9,114 nucleotides of DNA from Pseudomonadota bacterium (GTDB taxonomy: Bacteria; Pseudomonadota; Gammaproteobacteria; Halothiobacillales; Halothiobacillaceae). Under the pieces are notes generated by a model that was not told where the DNA came from, searched no databases, and was given only the letters and a program-made list of their open reading frames with translations. The translations under genes were made by a program, and so were the position numbers. The stretch is from positions 1 to 9,114 of the forward strand of contig JAJYPA010000314.1 of NCBI GenBank assembly GCA_021795795.1. Reading direction: 5' to 3'. Below, piece after piece: positions 1-7,258 of this stretch (positions within the stretch are counted from its first letter, which is position 1; each line of letters opens with the position of its first letter).

Positions 1-2164
1 GACTTTCGTCATGGTCACCGACCGCAATGACCTCGATGGCCAGCTTTATGAAACCTTCGATGCAGCCTATGACAAGCTCCGCACCAAGCCGGTGAAGATC
101 GACAGCCATGACGATCTACGCCGCAAGTTGGGTGAGCAGCCCGCCGGCGGCGTCTTTTTCACGACCATCCAAAAGTTTAAGCCCAAGGTGCCGGGGCAGC
201 GACTGGAGCCCATCTCCACGCGCCGTAACCTCGTCGTCATTTGCGACGAAGCGCACCGCACCCAGTACGGTTTCAAAGCCGTGGTGGACAGCAAGACCGG
301 CATCACCCGCTATGGCCTGGCCACGCATCTGCGCGATGCCTTCCCGCATGCGGTGTTCATGGGCATGACTGGCACGCCGACATCCGCCGAAGACCGCGAC
401 ACCCAGGGCGTGTTCGGCGACTATGTGGATATTTACGACGTGGCCGACTCCCAGGAGGACAAGACCACCGTCCCGATCCTCTACGAGGCCCGCGTGATTG
501 ACCTGGCCTACAACGAGCAGATCGACAGCGATCTGGATGCCGATCTGGACGCGCTGCTGGACGACGACGAGGATAACGGCGTGCATGACCGCGCCGTGTC
601 GCGCCTCACACGGTTGGAATCCGTCGCCATGGCCGAGAACCGGCTGGGGCGCCTTGCCGGGGATATGGTTAACCACTGGGAGGAACGGCTCGCCTCTCTC
701 GATGGCAAGGGCATGATCGTGGCGATCTCCCGCAAGGCGGCCGTGGCGCTGTACAACGAGATCATCCAACTGCGCCCCGAGTGGCACGATCCCGACCTCA
801 CCAAGGGCGCGATCAAGATCGTAATGACCAGCCCGGCGTCTGACCCTCCGGAACTGCGCGCCCATGCCCTGAACGCGGCACAGAAAAAGACCCTGGAAAA
901 GCGCCTCAAAGACCCCGACGATCCGCTCAAGCTGGTGATCGTGCGCGATATGTGGCTGACCGGCTTCGACGCGCCATCGCTGCACACCCTCTATGTGGAC
1001 AAGCCCATGAAGGGGCATGGATTGATGCAGGCCATCGCCCGCGTGAACCGCGTTTGGCGCGACAAGCCCGGCGGCCTGGTGGTGGACTACATTGGTATCG
1101 GCCCGGAACTGCGGTTGGCGATTGCCGAGTATGCCAACCTCACCAAGACGACCGAACCACCCGTCGATTTCATTGACAACGCGGTGCCGGTACTGCTCGA
1201 TACCGTGGATGTGATCCGTGGCATGTACCACGGCTTCGACTATTCCAGTTTCCGACAGTCTCCCCAAGCCATGTTGTCCATTCTCGCCCCAGCCATGGAT
1301 CATATTGCAGGTTTCGACGCAGAAGACGATGGCCATGGACGCAACCGGGGCATCAAGCGCTATCTGGATCAGGCCACCAAGTTGGCTAGGCTTCAAGCCT
1401 TATGCGGCACGCACCCGGAAGCTCTTGCACTGCGCGATGAGATCGCGTTTTTCCTGGTCATCCGTAGCATGTTGGCGAAGAGCACGCGCACCGGCTCGGA
1501 GACAAGCCAGATCGAGCGCGAAGCGGCAATGCGCCAATTGGTGTCCAAGGCTATCGTGGTGGGCGAAGTGACGGACGTGTACAAAAGCATGGGTCTGGAC
1601 AAGCCTAATATCTCGGTGCTCGATGAGCGGTTCCTGGGCGACATCGCCCAATCGCCCCAGCGTAACCTGGCCGCAGAACTGCTGCAGCGGCTGATTGATG
1701 ATGAGATCAAGGCGCGCGGACGGCGAAACGTCACGCAGCAGACCCTGTTCACAACCAAGCTCGAAGAAGCTATCGCCCGCTATCGATCCCGCGCACTGAC
1801 CACGGTGCAGGTGATCGAAGAACTCCTCAAACTGGCACACGATTTGAACGAGGCCAAACCGCCGGTAGGCATGACGGAAGACGAATTCGCCTTCTACCAG
1901 GCATTGGCACAGAACGAATCGGCGGTGCAGATCATGGGAGACCCGATCTTGCGCGCCTTGGCGCACGAGTTGACCGACAAGCTGCGCAAATCCGCGACCG
2001 TGGACTGGAATAAGCGTGAAAGCGCGCGCCAGCGCATGCGCGTACTGGTCAAGGTACTATTGGGCAAGTACCGCTACCCGCCCGACAAACAGCCACAGGC
2101 GATAGACAAGGTGATTGAGCAGGCGGAACTGTTTGCGGATGAATGGGCTGTAGACAATGACTGA
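1..2164 (+). CDS. hsdR: Type I restriction endonuclease subunit R (HsdR), 5'-truncated by the window edge
   Basis: HsdR is the ATP-dependent DNA translocase and nuclease of type I restriction systems; it works with HsdM and HsdS. The frame is already open at base 2 (TFVMVTDRNDLDG), so the ATG at base 11 is internal (it replaces a usual hydrophobic residue) and not the start. Counting from that Met as 1, the visible superfamily 2 helicase motifs are VTDRNDLDGQL (2-12, motif Ia region), DEAH at 79-82 (motif II), MTGTP at 119-123 (motif III), IVAISRK at 236-242 (motif IV), VRDMWLTGFDAP at 311-322 (motif V) and QAIARVNRVWR at 340-350 (motif VI). The remaining ~370 residues fit the helical C-terminal part that contacts the methylase core. 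The endonuclease domain and Walker A, roughly the first 300 residues of the family, lie off the window. An acidic stretch at 171-190 is unusually Asp-rich. No frameshift is seen, and the gene overlaps the next by 8 nt. Confidence 0.96.
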   Translation, partial: TFVMVTDRNDLDGQLYETFDAAYDKLRTKPVKIDSHDDLRRKLGEQPAGGVFFTTIQKFKPKVPGQRLEPISTRRNLVVICDEAHRTQYGFKAVVDSKTGITRYGLATHLRDAFPHAVFMGMTGTPTSAEDRDTQGVFGDYVDIYDVADSQEDKTTVPILYEARVIDLAYNEQIDSDLDADLDALLDDDEDNGVHDRAVSRLTRLESVAMAENRLGRLAGDMVNHWEERLASLDGKGMIVAISRKAAVALYNEIIQLRPEWHDPDLTKGAIKIVMTSPASDPPELRAHALNAAQKKTLEKRLKDPDDPLKLVIVRDMWLTGFDAPSLHTLYVDKPMKGHGLMQAIARVNRVWRDKPGGLVVDYIGIGPELRLAIAEYANLTKTTEPPVDFIDNAVPVLLDTVDVIRGMYHGFDYSSFRQSPQAMLSILAPAMDHIAGFDAEDDGHGRNRGIKRYLDQATKLARLQALCGTHPEALALRDEIAFFLVIRSMLAKSTRTGSETSQIEREAAMRQLVSKAIVVGEVTDVYKSMGLDKPNISVLDERFLGDIAQSPQRNLAAELLQRLIDDEIKARGRRNVTQQTLFTTKLEEAIARYRSRALTTVQVIEELLKLAHDLNEAKPPVGMTEDEFAFYQALAQNESAVQIMGDPILRALAHELTDKLRKSATVDWNKRESARQRMRVLVKVLLGKYRYPPDKQPQAIDKVIEQAELFADEWAVDND

Positions 2165-2882
2165 CGAGCAGGGCCGTTCTTTCGTCGTCTATCAGCTTAG
2201 CGGCGTGCGGGAAGCTGTCGGCCATGGCGCGACGGCGCCAGAACTTGGCGATGTGACAGCCATCATTAAACAAGACGGCGATGAGTCACGTACGCAGATC
2301 TACAGTGAGTATGTCGCCGGACGCTTGGCGGCCATGGTGGGCATTACCGTTGCCGCTGGTGTTTTCGTCGCCCATGCACGGGGCTTGCGCTACGCCAGTC
2401 TCAAGATTGCCGAAGTCGGCTTTACGTTGACGGACATTGAAGAGGGGCACGCTGGAGAAGTTACTGCGCGGTATCCGGTCGAAGCGGCAAACCTTGCTGT
2501 ATTCGACGCCTGGATTTGCAATGCAGATCGCAGTGGGAATCTGCGCGCCAATCTGGCCCAATCCACCGACAACATGATAATTGGTCTCGACCACGGAGGT
2601 AGCCTGCTGTCTGTAGCGAGCACCATTGATACCGCGCTGGATCGGCTCAAACAAGTTAATTGGCCCCCAAGCCATGTTTTCAAAGGCATGCTAGATGCGC
2701 GGCTAACGAAGGCCATGATCGATAGAATCCAAGGACTTCCCGATTTGGCCATCCAGGATGCCTGTATCCTCGGTGGAACCGTAGGGTCCGCGATGTTGAC
2801 GGATCAGGCAATGCTTGCTGAGGCGTTGATTTGGAGGCGGGATAGGCTTCAACTTATCGTTGACGGGTTTCTATATAGTTGA
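2157..2882 (+). CDS. HipA-like small kinase, coupled to hsdR
   Basis: This 241-residue protein resembles the short HipA-family kinases that lack the large HipA N-terminal region. Visible kinase-like elements are AIIK with Lys38 (possible ATP-binding lysine), SEYVAGRLAAMVGI (50-63, the Glu-bearing helix followed by a 'LarxxGI' pattern), FDAWICNADRSGN (116-128) with Asp124 and Asn128 in the catalytic-loop position, and LDHG (144-147) in the place of the metal-binding DFG/DHG. Family members phosphorylate protein Ser/Thr residues; HipA itself modifies glutamyl-tRNA synthetase. No substrate can be read here. The ATG lies inside the end of hsdR (ATGACTGA overlap) with no clear Shine-Dalgarno, which points to translational coupling and hence a role tied to the restriction system (inference). 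No separate HipB-like antitoxin gene is next to it. Family call fairly secure; function unknown. Confidence 0.72.
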   Translation: MTDEQGRSFVVYQLSGVREAVGHGATAPELGDVTAIIKQDGDESRTQIYSEYVAGRLAAMVGITVAAGVFVAHARGLRYASLKIAEVGFTLTDIEEGHAGEVTARYPVEAANLAVFDAWICNADRSGNLRANLAQSTDNMIIGLDHGGSLLSVASTIDTALDRLKQVNWPPSHVFKGMLDARLTKAMIDRIQGLPDLAIQDACILGGTVGSAMLTDQAMLAEALIWRRDRLQLIVDGFLYS

Positions 2883-2979
2883 CCACTTATAAAGGGCAGG
2901 TTTATTCAATGGGAATACAATTATCCACCTGGAAGTTTCAGGCTTCAAACGACCATCGCAAGAATAAAGTCTGGAAAAG
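2883..2979 (+). promoter_or_regulatory. Intergenic spacer with weak promoter and RBS signals before the ATPase gene
   Basis: These 97 bases are visibly AT-richer than the genes on the left. A TACAAT at 2916-2921 is one mismatch from a -10 box, but no good -35 stands 16-18 nt upstream, so a promoter here is only possible. GGAAAAG at 2973-2979 abuts the ATG at 2980 and is the only candidate ribosome binding site; its GGA is rather close to the start. No terminator-like hairpin with a T run is visible after the kinase gene, so read-through from hsdR and the kinase is not excluded. Confidence 0.3.
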
Positions 2980-4626
2980 ATGATAAAAGTCAAGTCTATA
3001 GAGTTTGGTAACCCATCATTACGCAAGCTTCGGAACATCAAAATAAATTTTGCAGACCGGCTCACCATTATAGCTGGCCATAACGGCATCGGAAAGACTA
3101 CCATATTGGGTCTAGTGGCAAACACTTTTGGCCTCACTGCAACTGGCGCACCCAGCAGCTATTTTAAAGAGAAATTTTACGCAAACATAGAGCGCACAGT
3201 ATATCTTGCGCTCTATGAAGAGACAAAGTCGAAAGAAAGCCCGGAAACTCAACCCATTGTGGTAGCCGAGGTAGACGGTGTCATAGTTCGCAAGCGCTGC
3301 GCCATGACTCATCGCAGCGAATGGAAACGTGCCCGCGTGGTACCAAGAACGATCGACAAAGCCAAAGACGACGGTGTTGGGCAAGACGCTAAAATCCCGC
3401 TCCCTACTATTTACCTGGGCATCAAACGATTGGCATCTATCGGTGAGGCAGAAGAGAAAGATGTGAGCATTACGGAATTGACTGACATGAATAACGAAGA
3501 CGCTAGTCTCATAAAGAATTTCTACGAATCAGTCATCCTTGGTAGCCAAGTGACTAGTGAAATCACTCAACAGGATATCAAAGGATCCAAAAAGCAAACA
3601 ACCCAGCCTGGCCACGCGAATCACGATGCTATGGCGATCTCCTTGGGACAGGATAGTTTGGGTAGTATCGCAACTGCTCTGGCATCGTTCAATCGCCTCA
3701 AGCGCGAATTGGGTGACTCATATCCAGGCGGCCTACTGGTCATCGACGAACTGGATGTAGGCTTCCACCCCCACGCTATCAAACGTTTGGTCCTGAAGTT
3801 AAAGATGCACGCCAAACAATTGGATTTACAGGTTATAGCAACCACCCATTCACCAACACTCATTGAAGCCGTTCATCCGGATGGTGGCGGCAACGTGAAC
3901 GCTCCTGACGCTGTAGTTTACCTGCTGGATACTAGGAATCCTAGATTGGCCGAGAATCAAAAACTTTCGGCCATACTAGATGAGATGGCTTTGCCTGAAG
4001 ACGATAGCAACAGCGTCAAACCAACCAAGCCATTGTTATGTTTCTATTTTGAAGATTCTGAAGGCAAACAATTTTGCGAGGAGCTAATTCCTTCTGCAAA
4101 GAGGGCGGCGATCGGCAAAAAATATGGCGTTCGGATCAAACTGATCGCGCTTGGTGTTGGGGGTTCCAACTTGATCAAGTTGCCTGAGATGGACCCAATT
4201 TTCAAAGATCGGGGTCTTGTTGTGGATGCTGACACGACGATCCCTGCAAAAGCTGCTAAACGCGGCAATACCATCAAGCTACCCTGTGCCAATGGCGCAA
4301 GCGGTACAGACCGATCCCCCGAGAACACCATCAAGAAGTTCCTACGCGGTCTTGCCACTGCATCAGATGGCCCGCTGCACGATGCGTTGCTCAGGCTTAG
4401 CATTTCAAACCCCAGCAGCGACAGAGTGAACGCTGCCTTTTTCCCAGATGACACTGGCAATAGCAACAATCGTGATAGTAGCAAGATCTGGTGGGTCAGC
4501 CATTGGAACAAGCTGGAAAGATGGGGTGTGATCCGTGAATGGGCAGTCTGCCACCAATCCGAGACGGACATCTTTGTCACTGCTTTTGAAAATGTTGTGG
4601 CCCATATCGCCAAGCGCCCCAAGTAG
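2980..4626 (+). CDS. OLD/ABC-type AAA ATPase with probable C-terminal TOPRIM-like domain
   Basis: A 548-residue SMC/ABC-type ATPase. It starts directly with the first strand (MIKVKSIEFG), which supports the chosen start. Walker A is GHNGIGKTT (33-41), the signature-like motif is SLGQDS (221-226), Walker B is LLVIDELD (252-259, Asp256 and Glu257), and TTHSP (288-292) is the switch-histidine region. From about 350 the fold changes: FYFEDSEGKQF (355-365) with Glu358 and LVVDADT (413-419) with Asp416 and Asp418 recall the Glu and DxD metal-binding residues of TOPRIM nucleases, as in OLD-family and GajA-type proteins. That architecture is known from phage-defence nucleases. The TOPRIM assignment is inferred from motif shape; the intervening segment is short and a domain search was not possible. 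The gene is less GC-rich than hsdR, suggesting separate acquisition. It lies 45 nt before a DNA adenine methylase in the same frame and probably forms an effector/modification pair with it. Confidence 0.82.
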   Translation: MIKVKSIEFGNPSLRKLRNIKINFADRLTIIAGHNGIGKTTILGLVANTFGLTATGAPSSYFKEKFYANIERTVYLALYEETKSKESPETQPIVVAEVDGVIVRKRCAMTHRSEWKRARVVPRTIDKAKDDGVGQDAKIPLPTIYLGIKRLASIGEAEEKDVSITELTDMNNEDASLIKNFYESVILGSQVTSEITQQDIKGSKKQTTQPGHANHDAMAISLGQDSLGSIATALASFNRLKRELGDSYPGGLLVIDELDVGFHPHAIKRLVLKLKMHAKQLDLQVIATTHSPTLIEAVHPDGGGNVNAPDAVVYLLDTRNPRLAENQKLSAILDEMALPEDDSNSVKPTKPLLCFYFEDSEGKQFCEELIPSAKRAAIGKKYGVRIKLIALGVGGSNLIKLPEMDPIFKDRGLVVDADTTIPAKAAKRGNTIKLPCANGASGTDRSPENTIKKFLRGLATASDGPLHDALLRLSISNPSSDRVNAAFFPDDTGNSNNRDSSKIWWVSHWNKLERWGVIREWAVCHQSETDIFVTAFENVVAHIAKRPK

Positions 4627-4671
4627 ACAGCGCTGGCCAAGACCCAGGAATCTTGCTACAGTATCACCACT
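4627..4671 (+). other. Short in-frame spacer between ATPase and methylase, with small hairpin
   Basis: The 45 bases encode 15 sense codons without a stop in the frame shared by the ATPase and the methylase; only the TAG at 4624-4626 separates the two proteins. CAAGA (4638-4642) and TCTTG (4651-4655) form a perfect 5-bp stem whose 8-nt loop holds the only purine-rich, RBS-like bases (CAGGAA, 4645-4650). These are about 21 nt from the ATG at 4672, too far to act as a normal RBS. The structure is short and could be chance. Confidence 0.3.
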
Positions 4672-5541
4672 ATGTATTCCAACAAACTCTACACACCCCT
4701 GCGCTACCCTGGCGGTAAGGCGCGCTTTGCACCGCTGATCGCCCAGGTGATATGCGCCAACGATCTGGCGGGCGGTCATTACTTGGAGCCCTACGCCGGA
4801 GGCGCGGGTGTTGCTCTGGTGTTGCTGCTAGATGGCGTGGTGGAGCACATTCACATCAACGACGCGGACCCTGCAGTAGCCGTATTCTGGCGTGTCGCTA
4901 CCCAACAAACCGCTGACCTGATCAGTATGGTGGCCAACGAACCAGTGACGATTGACGCTTGGCACCATTGGCAAGCCGTGATGCTTGGTAGAGAGGCCGG
5001 TACAGAACTGGAACGTGGCTTCGCCACGATGTTCATGAACCGCACCAACCGCTCGGGTATCCTAAAAGGTGGAATGATCGGAGGAAAGGCGCAATCCAGC
5101 ACCTACAAGCTAGACGAAAGATTCATCCGCGATAAGCTGTGCGTGCGGCTTGAACACATTGGACAACACGCGCACGGCATCCATGTGTACGAGGAAGACG
5201 CGCACCAACTGCTGCTGCGATGTCACCAGTTTTTGCCTGTCAAGTCCTTGGTGTACCTGGATCCCCCGTACTATGTGAAGGGGGCCGGTCTGTATCGCAA
5301 CTTTTACCAGCACGAAGACCATGTGCAAATTGCAAAGTTATTGGGGAGCTTGCGCTTTCGCAGGCATTGGGTGGTGTCTTACGACAATGCCGATGAAATC
5401 CGAGCTATGTACGCTTACGCTCGATCATTCAGTTACAGTTTGTACTACACCGCACAACGCCGCTACACAGGCGCTGAGGTGATGTTCTTCAGTGACGGAC
5501 TGACGCTACCTGCACAGCCAGAAAATTCTCGATCGGCTTAA
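4672..5541 (+). CDS. D12-class (Dam-like) DNA N6-adenine methyltransferase
   Basis: A 289-residue DNA adenine methylase that would transfer a methyl group from S-adenosylmethionine to N6 of adenine in a specific site. The alpha-type motif order of the MethyltransfD12/Dam family is present: RYPGGK (11-16, motif X region), LEPYAGGAG (38-46, motif I, AdoMet binding), INDADP (62-67, acidic ribose-binding region), NRTNRSGILKGG (123-134, conserved D12 segment), LDPPYY (196-201, catalytic motif IV DPPY) and VSYDN (235-239). EVMFF (269-273) is the usual closing strand. Length is normal for the family, with no break. The ATG at 4672 is the first plausible start and lies just before the conserved segment; no good Shine-Dalgarno precedes it, so translation may depend on the ATPase gene upstream. 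It could protect host DNA from the neighbouring ATPase/TOPRIM protein, or be a solitary methylase. Target site unknown. Confidence 0.93.
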   Translation: MYSNKLYTPLRYPGGKARFAPLIAQVICANDLAGGHYLEPYAGGAGVALVLLLDGVVEHIHINDADPAVAVFWRVATQQTADLISMVANEPVTIDAWHHWQAVMLGREAGTELERGFATMFMNRTNRSGILKGGMIGGKAQSSTYKLDERFIRDKLCVRLEHIGQHAHGIHVYEEDAHQLLLRCHQFLPVKSLVYLDPPYYVKGAGLYRNFYQHEDHVQIAKLLGSLRFRRHWVVSYDNADEIRAMYAYARSFSYSLYYTAQRRYTGAEVMFFSDGLTLPAQPENSRSA

Positions 5542-5598
5542 TATGCTAATCTTAATCCAGAATTGCAATGGCACCCTTTAGCTATTTTAGCTGCAATG
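5542..5598. other. Convergent intergenic gap with small AT-rich hairpin
   Basis: These 57 bases separate the ends of the methylase gene (plus strand) and the GIY-YIG gene (minus strand). AGCTA (5580-5584), TTT and TAGCT (5588-5592) form a perfect but weak 5-bp hairpin, and ATTGCA (5562-5567) pairs with TGCAAT (5592-5597) around it. Neither has the GC-rich stem and T run of a clear intrinsic terminator, so any bidirectional terminator role is a guess. Confidence 0.25.
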
Positions 5599-5910
5599 CT
5601 ATTGCTTCTTTAGGTTCGCGTGTACTGTTAATGCGTCCTGCATGGGCCACCGCGCTGCCATCCATCGCTTTTGCGATGGCGTCAGCCCTTTGATCGTGCT
5701 CTCCAGTTTGCTGGCCTCAGATCGGGTAGCACACGCCTTGGCGGCGATCATGCGCGAGGGTTTGTTCAACCGAGTGAACATCGCTCCCTTGCCGGCCGCA
5801 TGCTTTCGGAACCGCTCGGCAAGATCTGGTGTGATGCCAGTGTAGAGCTTTCCATTCTCGCATTCAAGGAGGTAGACGAACCAGACCTGGCTATTCAGTG
5901 CGTTCACCAC
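5599..5910 (-). CDS. Single-domain GIY-YIG nuclease-like protein (YhbQ-like)
   Basis: A 103-residue protein consisting almost wholly of a GIY-YIG domain. The first strand is VYLL (12-15) and the second is LYTGI (22-26), the usual 'GIY...YIG' pair in the form found in small solo members. ERFRKH (32-37) supplies the conserved arginine and histidine, and KLESTIKGLT (68-77) supplies Glu70 in the metal-binding position. Such stand-alone proteins are widespread and mostly uncharacterised; they resemble the nuclease domain of UvrC and homing enzymes. The start is a GTG at 5910, because no ATG occurs before the domain; GAGG at 5919-5916 precedes it by 6 nt. It begins 20 nt inside the end of the 455-residue recombinase-like gene and is the last gene of a four-gene minus-strand operon, so it may have been recruited to the integration module (inference). 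Confidence 0.85.
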   Translation of the reverse strand: MVNALNSQVWFVYLLECENGKLYTGITPDLAERFRKHAAGKGAMFTRLNKPSRMIAAKACATRSEASKLESTIKGLTPSQKRWMAARWPMQDALTVHANLKKQ

Positions 5911-7258
5911 GGATGACCTCGTTTCGGCTCTTGACCATTTCTGGATCGACGGTCATGTGCAAGTCCCACTCAAAAATCTTCTCAACATAGGCAATGGTTG
6001 GCATTGAAACGCCGAGGATGCGATGTAATGCGCCACGGTCTGTAATGCCGGAGTGGATCAAGTTGGCGACCGCGCCTAGGCGCAGAGGCCGCAAGTGCGC
6101 CCCCGCAGCAAGGGCCACCTTGTGCCCAAGTAACACGCCACTATACCTGAATATTCGCGTATTGCTGCTTCCATCTTCGGTCGAGCCGATGCCTGGCACG
6201 AGCTTTTGCAAGTGCTTGGTCGTCAAGGGGTCCAGCGGCGTCCACTGCTCGGCAAACAACGCCTCGATTTTTCCGTTCCGCTTGCGAAAGTTTCCGTAGG
6301 TCAACTCGGCGCTGTGGGTTGGGGTTTGCGCGAACAACGCGAGGAAGAGGCCTCCCACGATTACTTGCTGATCCTTGGCGTCGAGAATACGTTGCAGCAC
6401 GAGAAGAATGTCTTTAATTGGCAGGACGGCATCAACAGGCGGTTTCAGACGACGTTTGGGACGGATAAATCGCTGCGTCAGCCGGAAATTCTGCCGAATA
6501 AACTGGAGGAAGGTGTAAACACGCGCTGCTGCCGCTTGATTGGTGACCGCGATGTACTCGTCAAGATGATGTTGCGCAACCTCTGGCCAGTGCTGCACTC
6601 CTTTGCTGGCAAGGAATTCACAAAACGATCTTGCATCCTCTCGACGCTTGCGTACCGTGCACTCGCTATAGCAATGGCCATGTCGATGCTTTATCTCGGC
6701 GATCCTTTTAGTCTTTTCCTCGAAAAGCATTACTCCAGCATTCAGGTCGTCCGGCAATATGACAACGGGACGTACCCTATTGCTACGCTTTTTTTGAGCG
6801 CTCGTACCCTCTTGTAGTCGGATGTGCTCAAGCGCATCCATAAGCTGAATGCGCAGATCCGACGTTACAGGCATTCTTTCGGCGAAAGACGCCACGATAC
6901 GCCGGGGGTATTTGCGCAACAATTCGTAGACCTGGGCAATCGTGATTACGCCATCTTTACTCATATTGAGCAGTTGTGCCGCGAAATCTACTCGTGCGCT
7001 GTGCCTGGCATCTGTCGCTTTTCTGCTTTGCAGGTAAGATGGAATAGAAGCGAGTATATCGCTGGCGAACGGATGGTCCATGTGTTGCCAACATTCTACA
7101 GGCAGTTCACCAACGACATGACCAGTGATGGAGCGGCAGTTATGGCTGCGTTTGTCGCCTTGGATGGGCGAAGTGAACCGCCCACCACAAACATTGCATA
7201 GCCGGCTAATATTTGTCTGGGCAGTGTGCGGCATCTGAATTCGTTCGGTTTCATCCAT
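5891..7258 (-). CDS. Degenerate tyrosine-recombinase-like protein with N-terminal Cys/His cluster
   Basis: A 455-residue protein that I recognise only by shape. Residues 21-41 hold CNVC followed by HNC (Cys21, Cys24, His39, Cys41), a plausible zinc site. Residues about 195-265 resemble a core-binding SAM-like domain, and 280-435 follow the layout of a tyrosine recombinase catalytic domain. The catalytic residues seem replaced: where a recombinase has 'TGxRxxEL' this has TPTHSAEL (312-319, Arg to His315); the HxxR box is RPLR (390-393, His to Arg390); and the LGH box is LGV (415-417, His to Val417). Tyr424 is near the nucleophile position but the spacing is about two residues short. It may be a non-catalytic partner of the intact recombinase encoded first in the operon. 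The ATG at 7258 overlaps the end of the regulator gene (ATGGATGA, 8 nt), and no Shine-Dalgarno is visible, indicating coupling. Confidence 0.65.
   Translation of the reverse strand: MDETERIQMPHTAQTNISRLCNVCGGRFTSPIQGDKRSHNCRSITGHVVGELPVECWQHMDHPFASDILASIPSYLQSRKATDARHSARVDFAAQLLNMSKDGVITIAQVYELLRKYPRRIVASFAERMPVTSDLRIQLMDALEHIRLQEGTSAQKKRSNRVRPVVILPDDLNAGVMLFEEKTKRIAEIKHRHGHCYSECTVRKRREDARSFCEFLASKGVQHWPEVAQHHLDEYIAVTNQAAAARVYTFLQFIRQNFRLTQRFIRPKRRLKPPVDAVLPIKDILLVLQRILDAKDQQVIVGGLFLALFAQTPTHSAELTYGNFRKRNGKIEALFAEQWTPLDPLTTKHLQKLVPGIGSTEDGSSNTRIFRYSGVLLGHKVALAAGAHLRPLRLGAVANLIHSGITDRGALHRILGVSMPTIAYVEKIFEWDLHMTVDPEMVKSRNEVIRGERTE

Noticed and set aside
11..13. ATG at base 11 as the real start of hsdR
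   Set aside because: The conserved VTDRNDLDG segment directly follows it and the frame is open upstream; the family needs about 300 more residues, including Walker A, before this point.
116..1396. Long open frame (426 codons) on the minus strand opposite hsdR
   Set aside because: It is antisense to a strongly conserved helicase region and its translation is rich in His, Val and Gly without any recognisable domain; this is a shadow of GC-rich codons.
4044..4640. 198-codon open frame on the minus strand opposite the end of the ATPase gene
   Set aside because: Ser/Leu-rich with no domain, fully covered by the TOPRIM-like half of the ATPase on the other strand.
5555..5610. CRISPR-like or strong terminator structure in the convergent gap
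   Set aside because: Only one weak 5-bp AT-rich hairpin and a 6-bp inverted repeat; no repeat-spacer pattern here or elsewhere in the window, and no T run after a GC-rich stem.
6206..6817. 203-codon open frame on the plus strand opposite the recombinase-like gene
   Set aside because: It lies inside the 455-residue gene, whose frame shows recombinase-like domain structure and start/stop coupling to both neighbours; the plus-strand product shows no motif.
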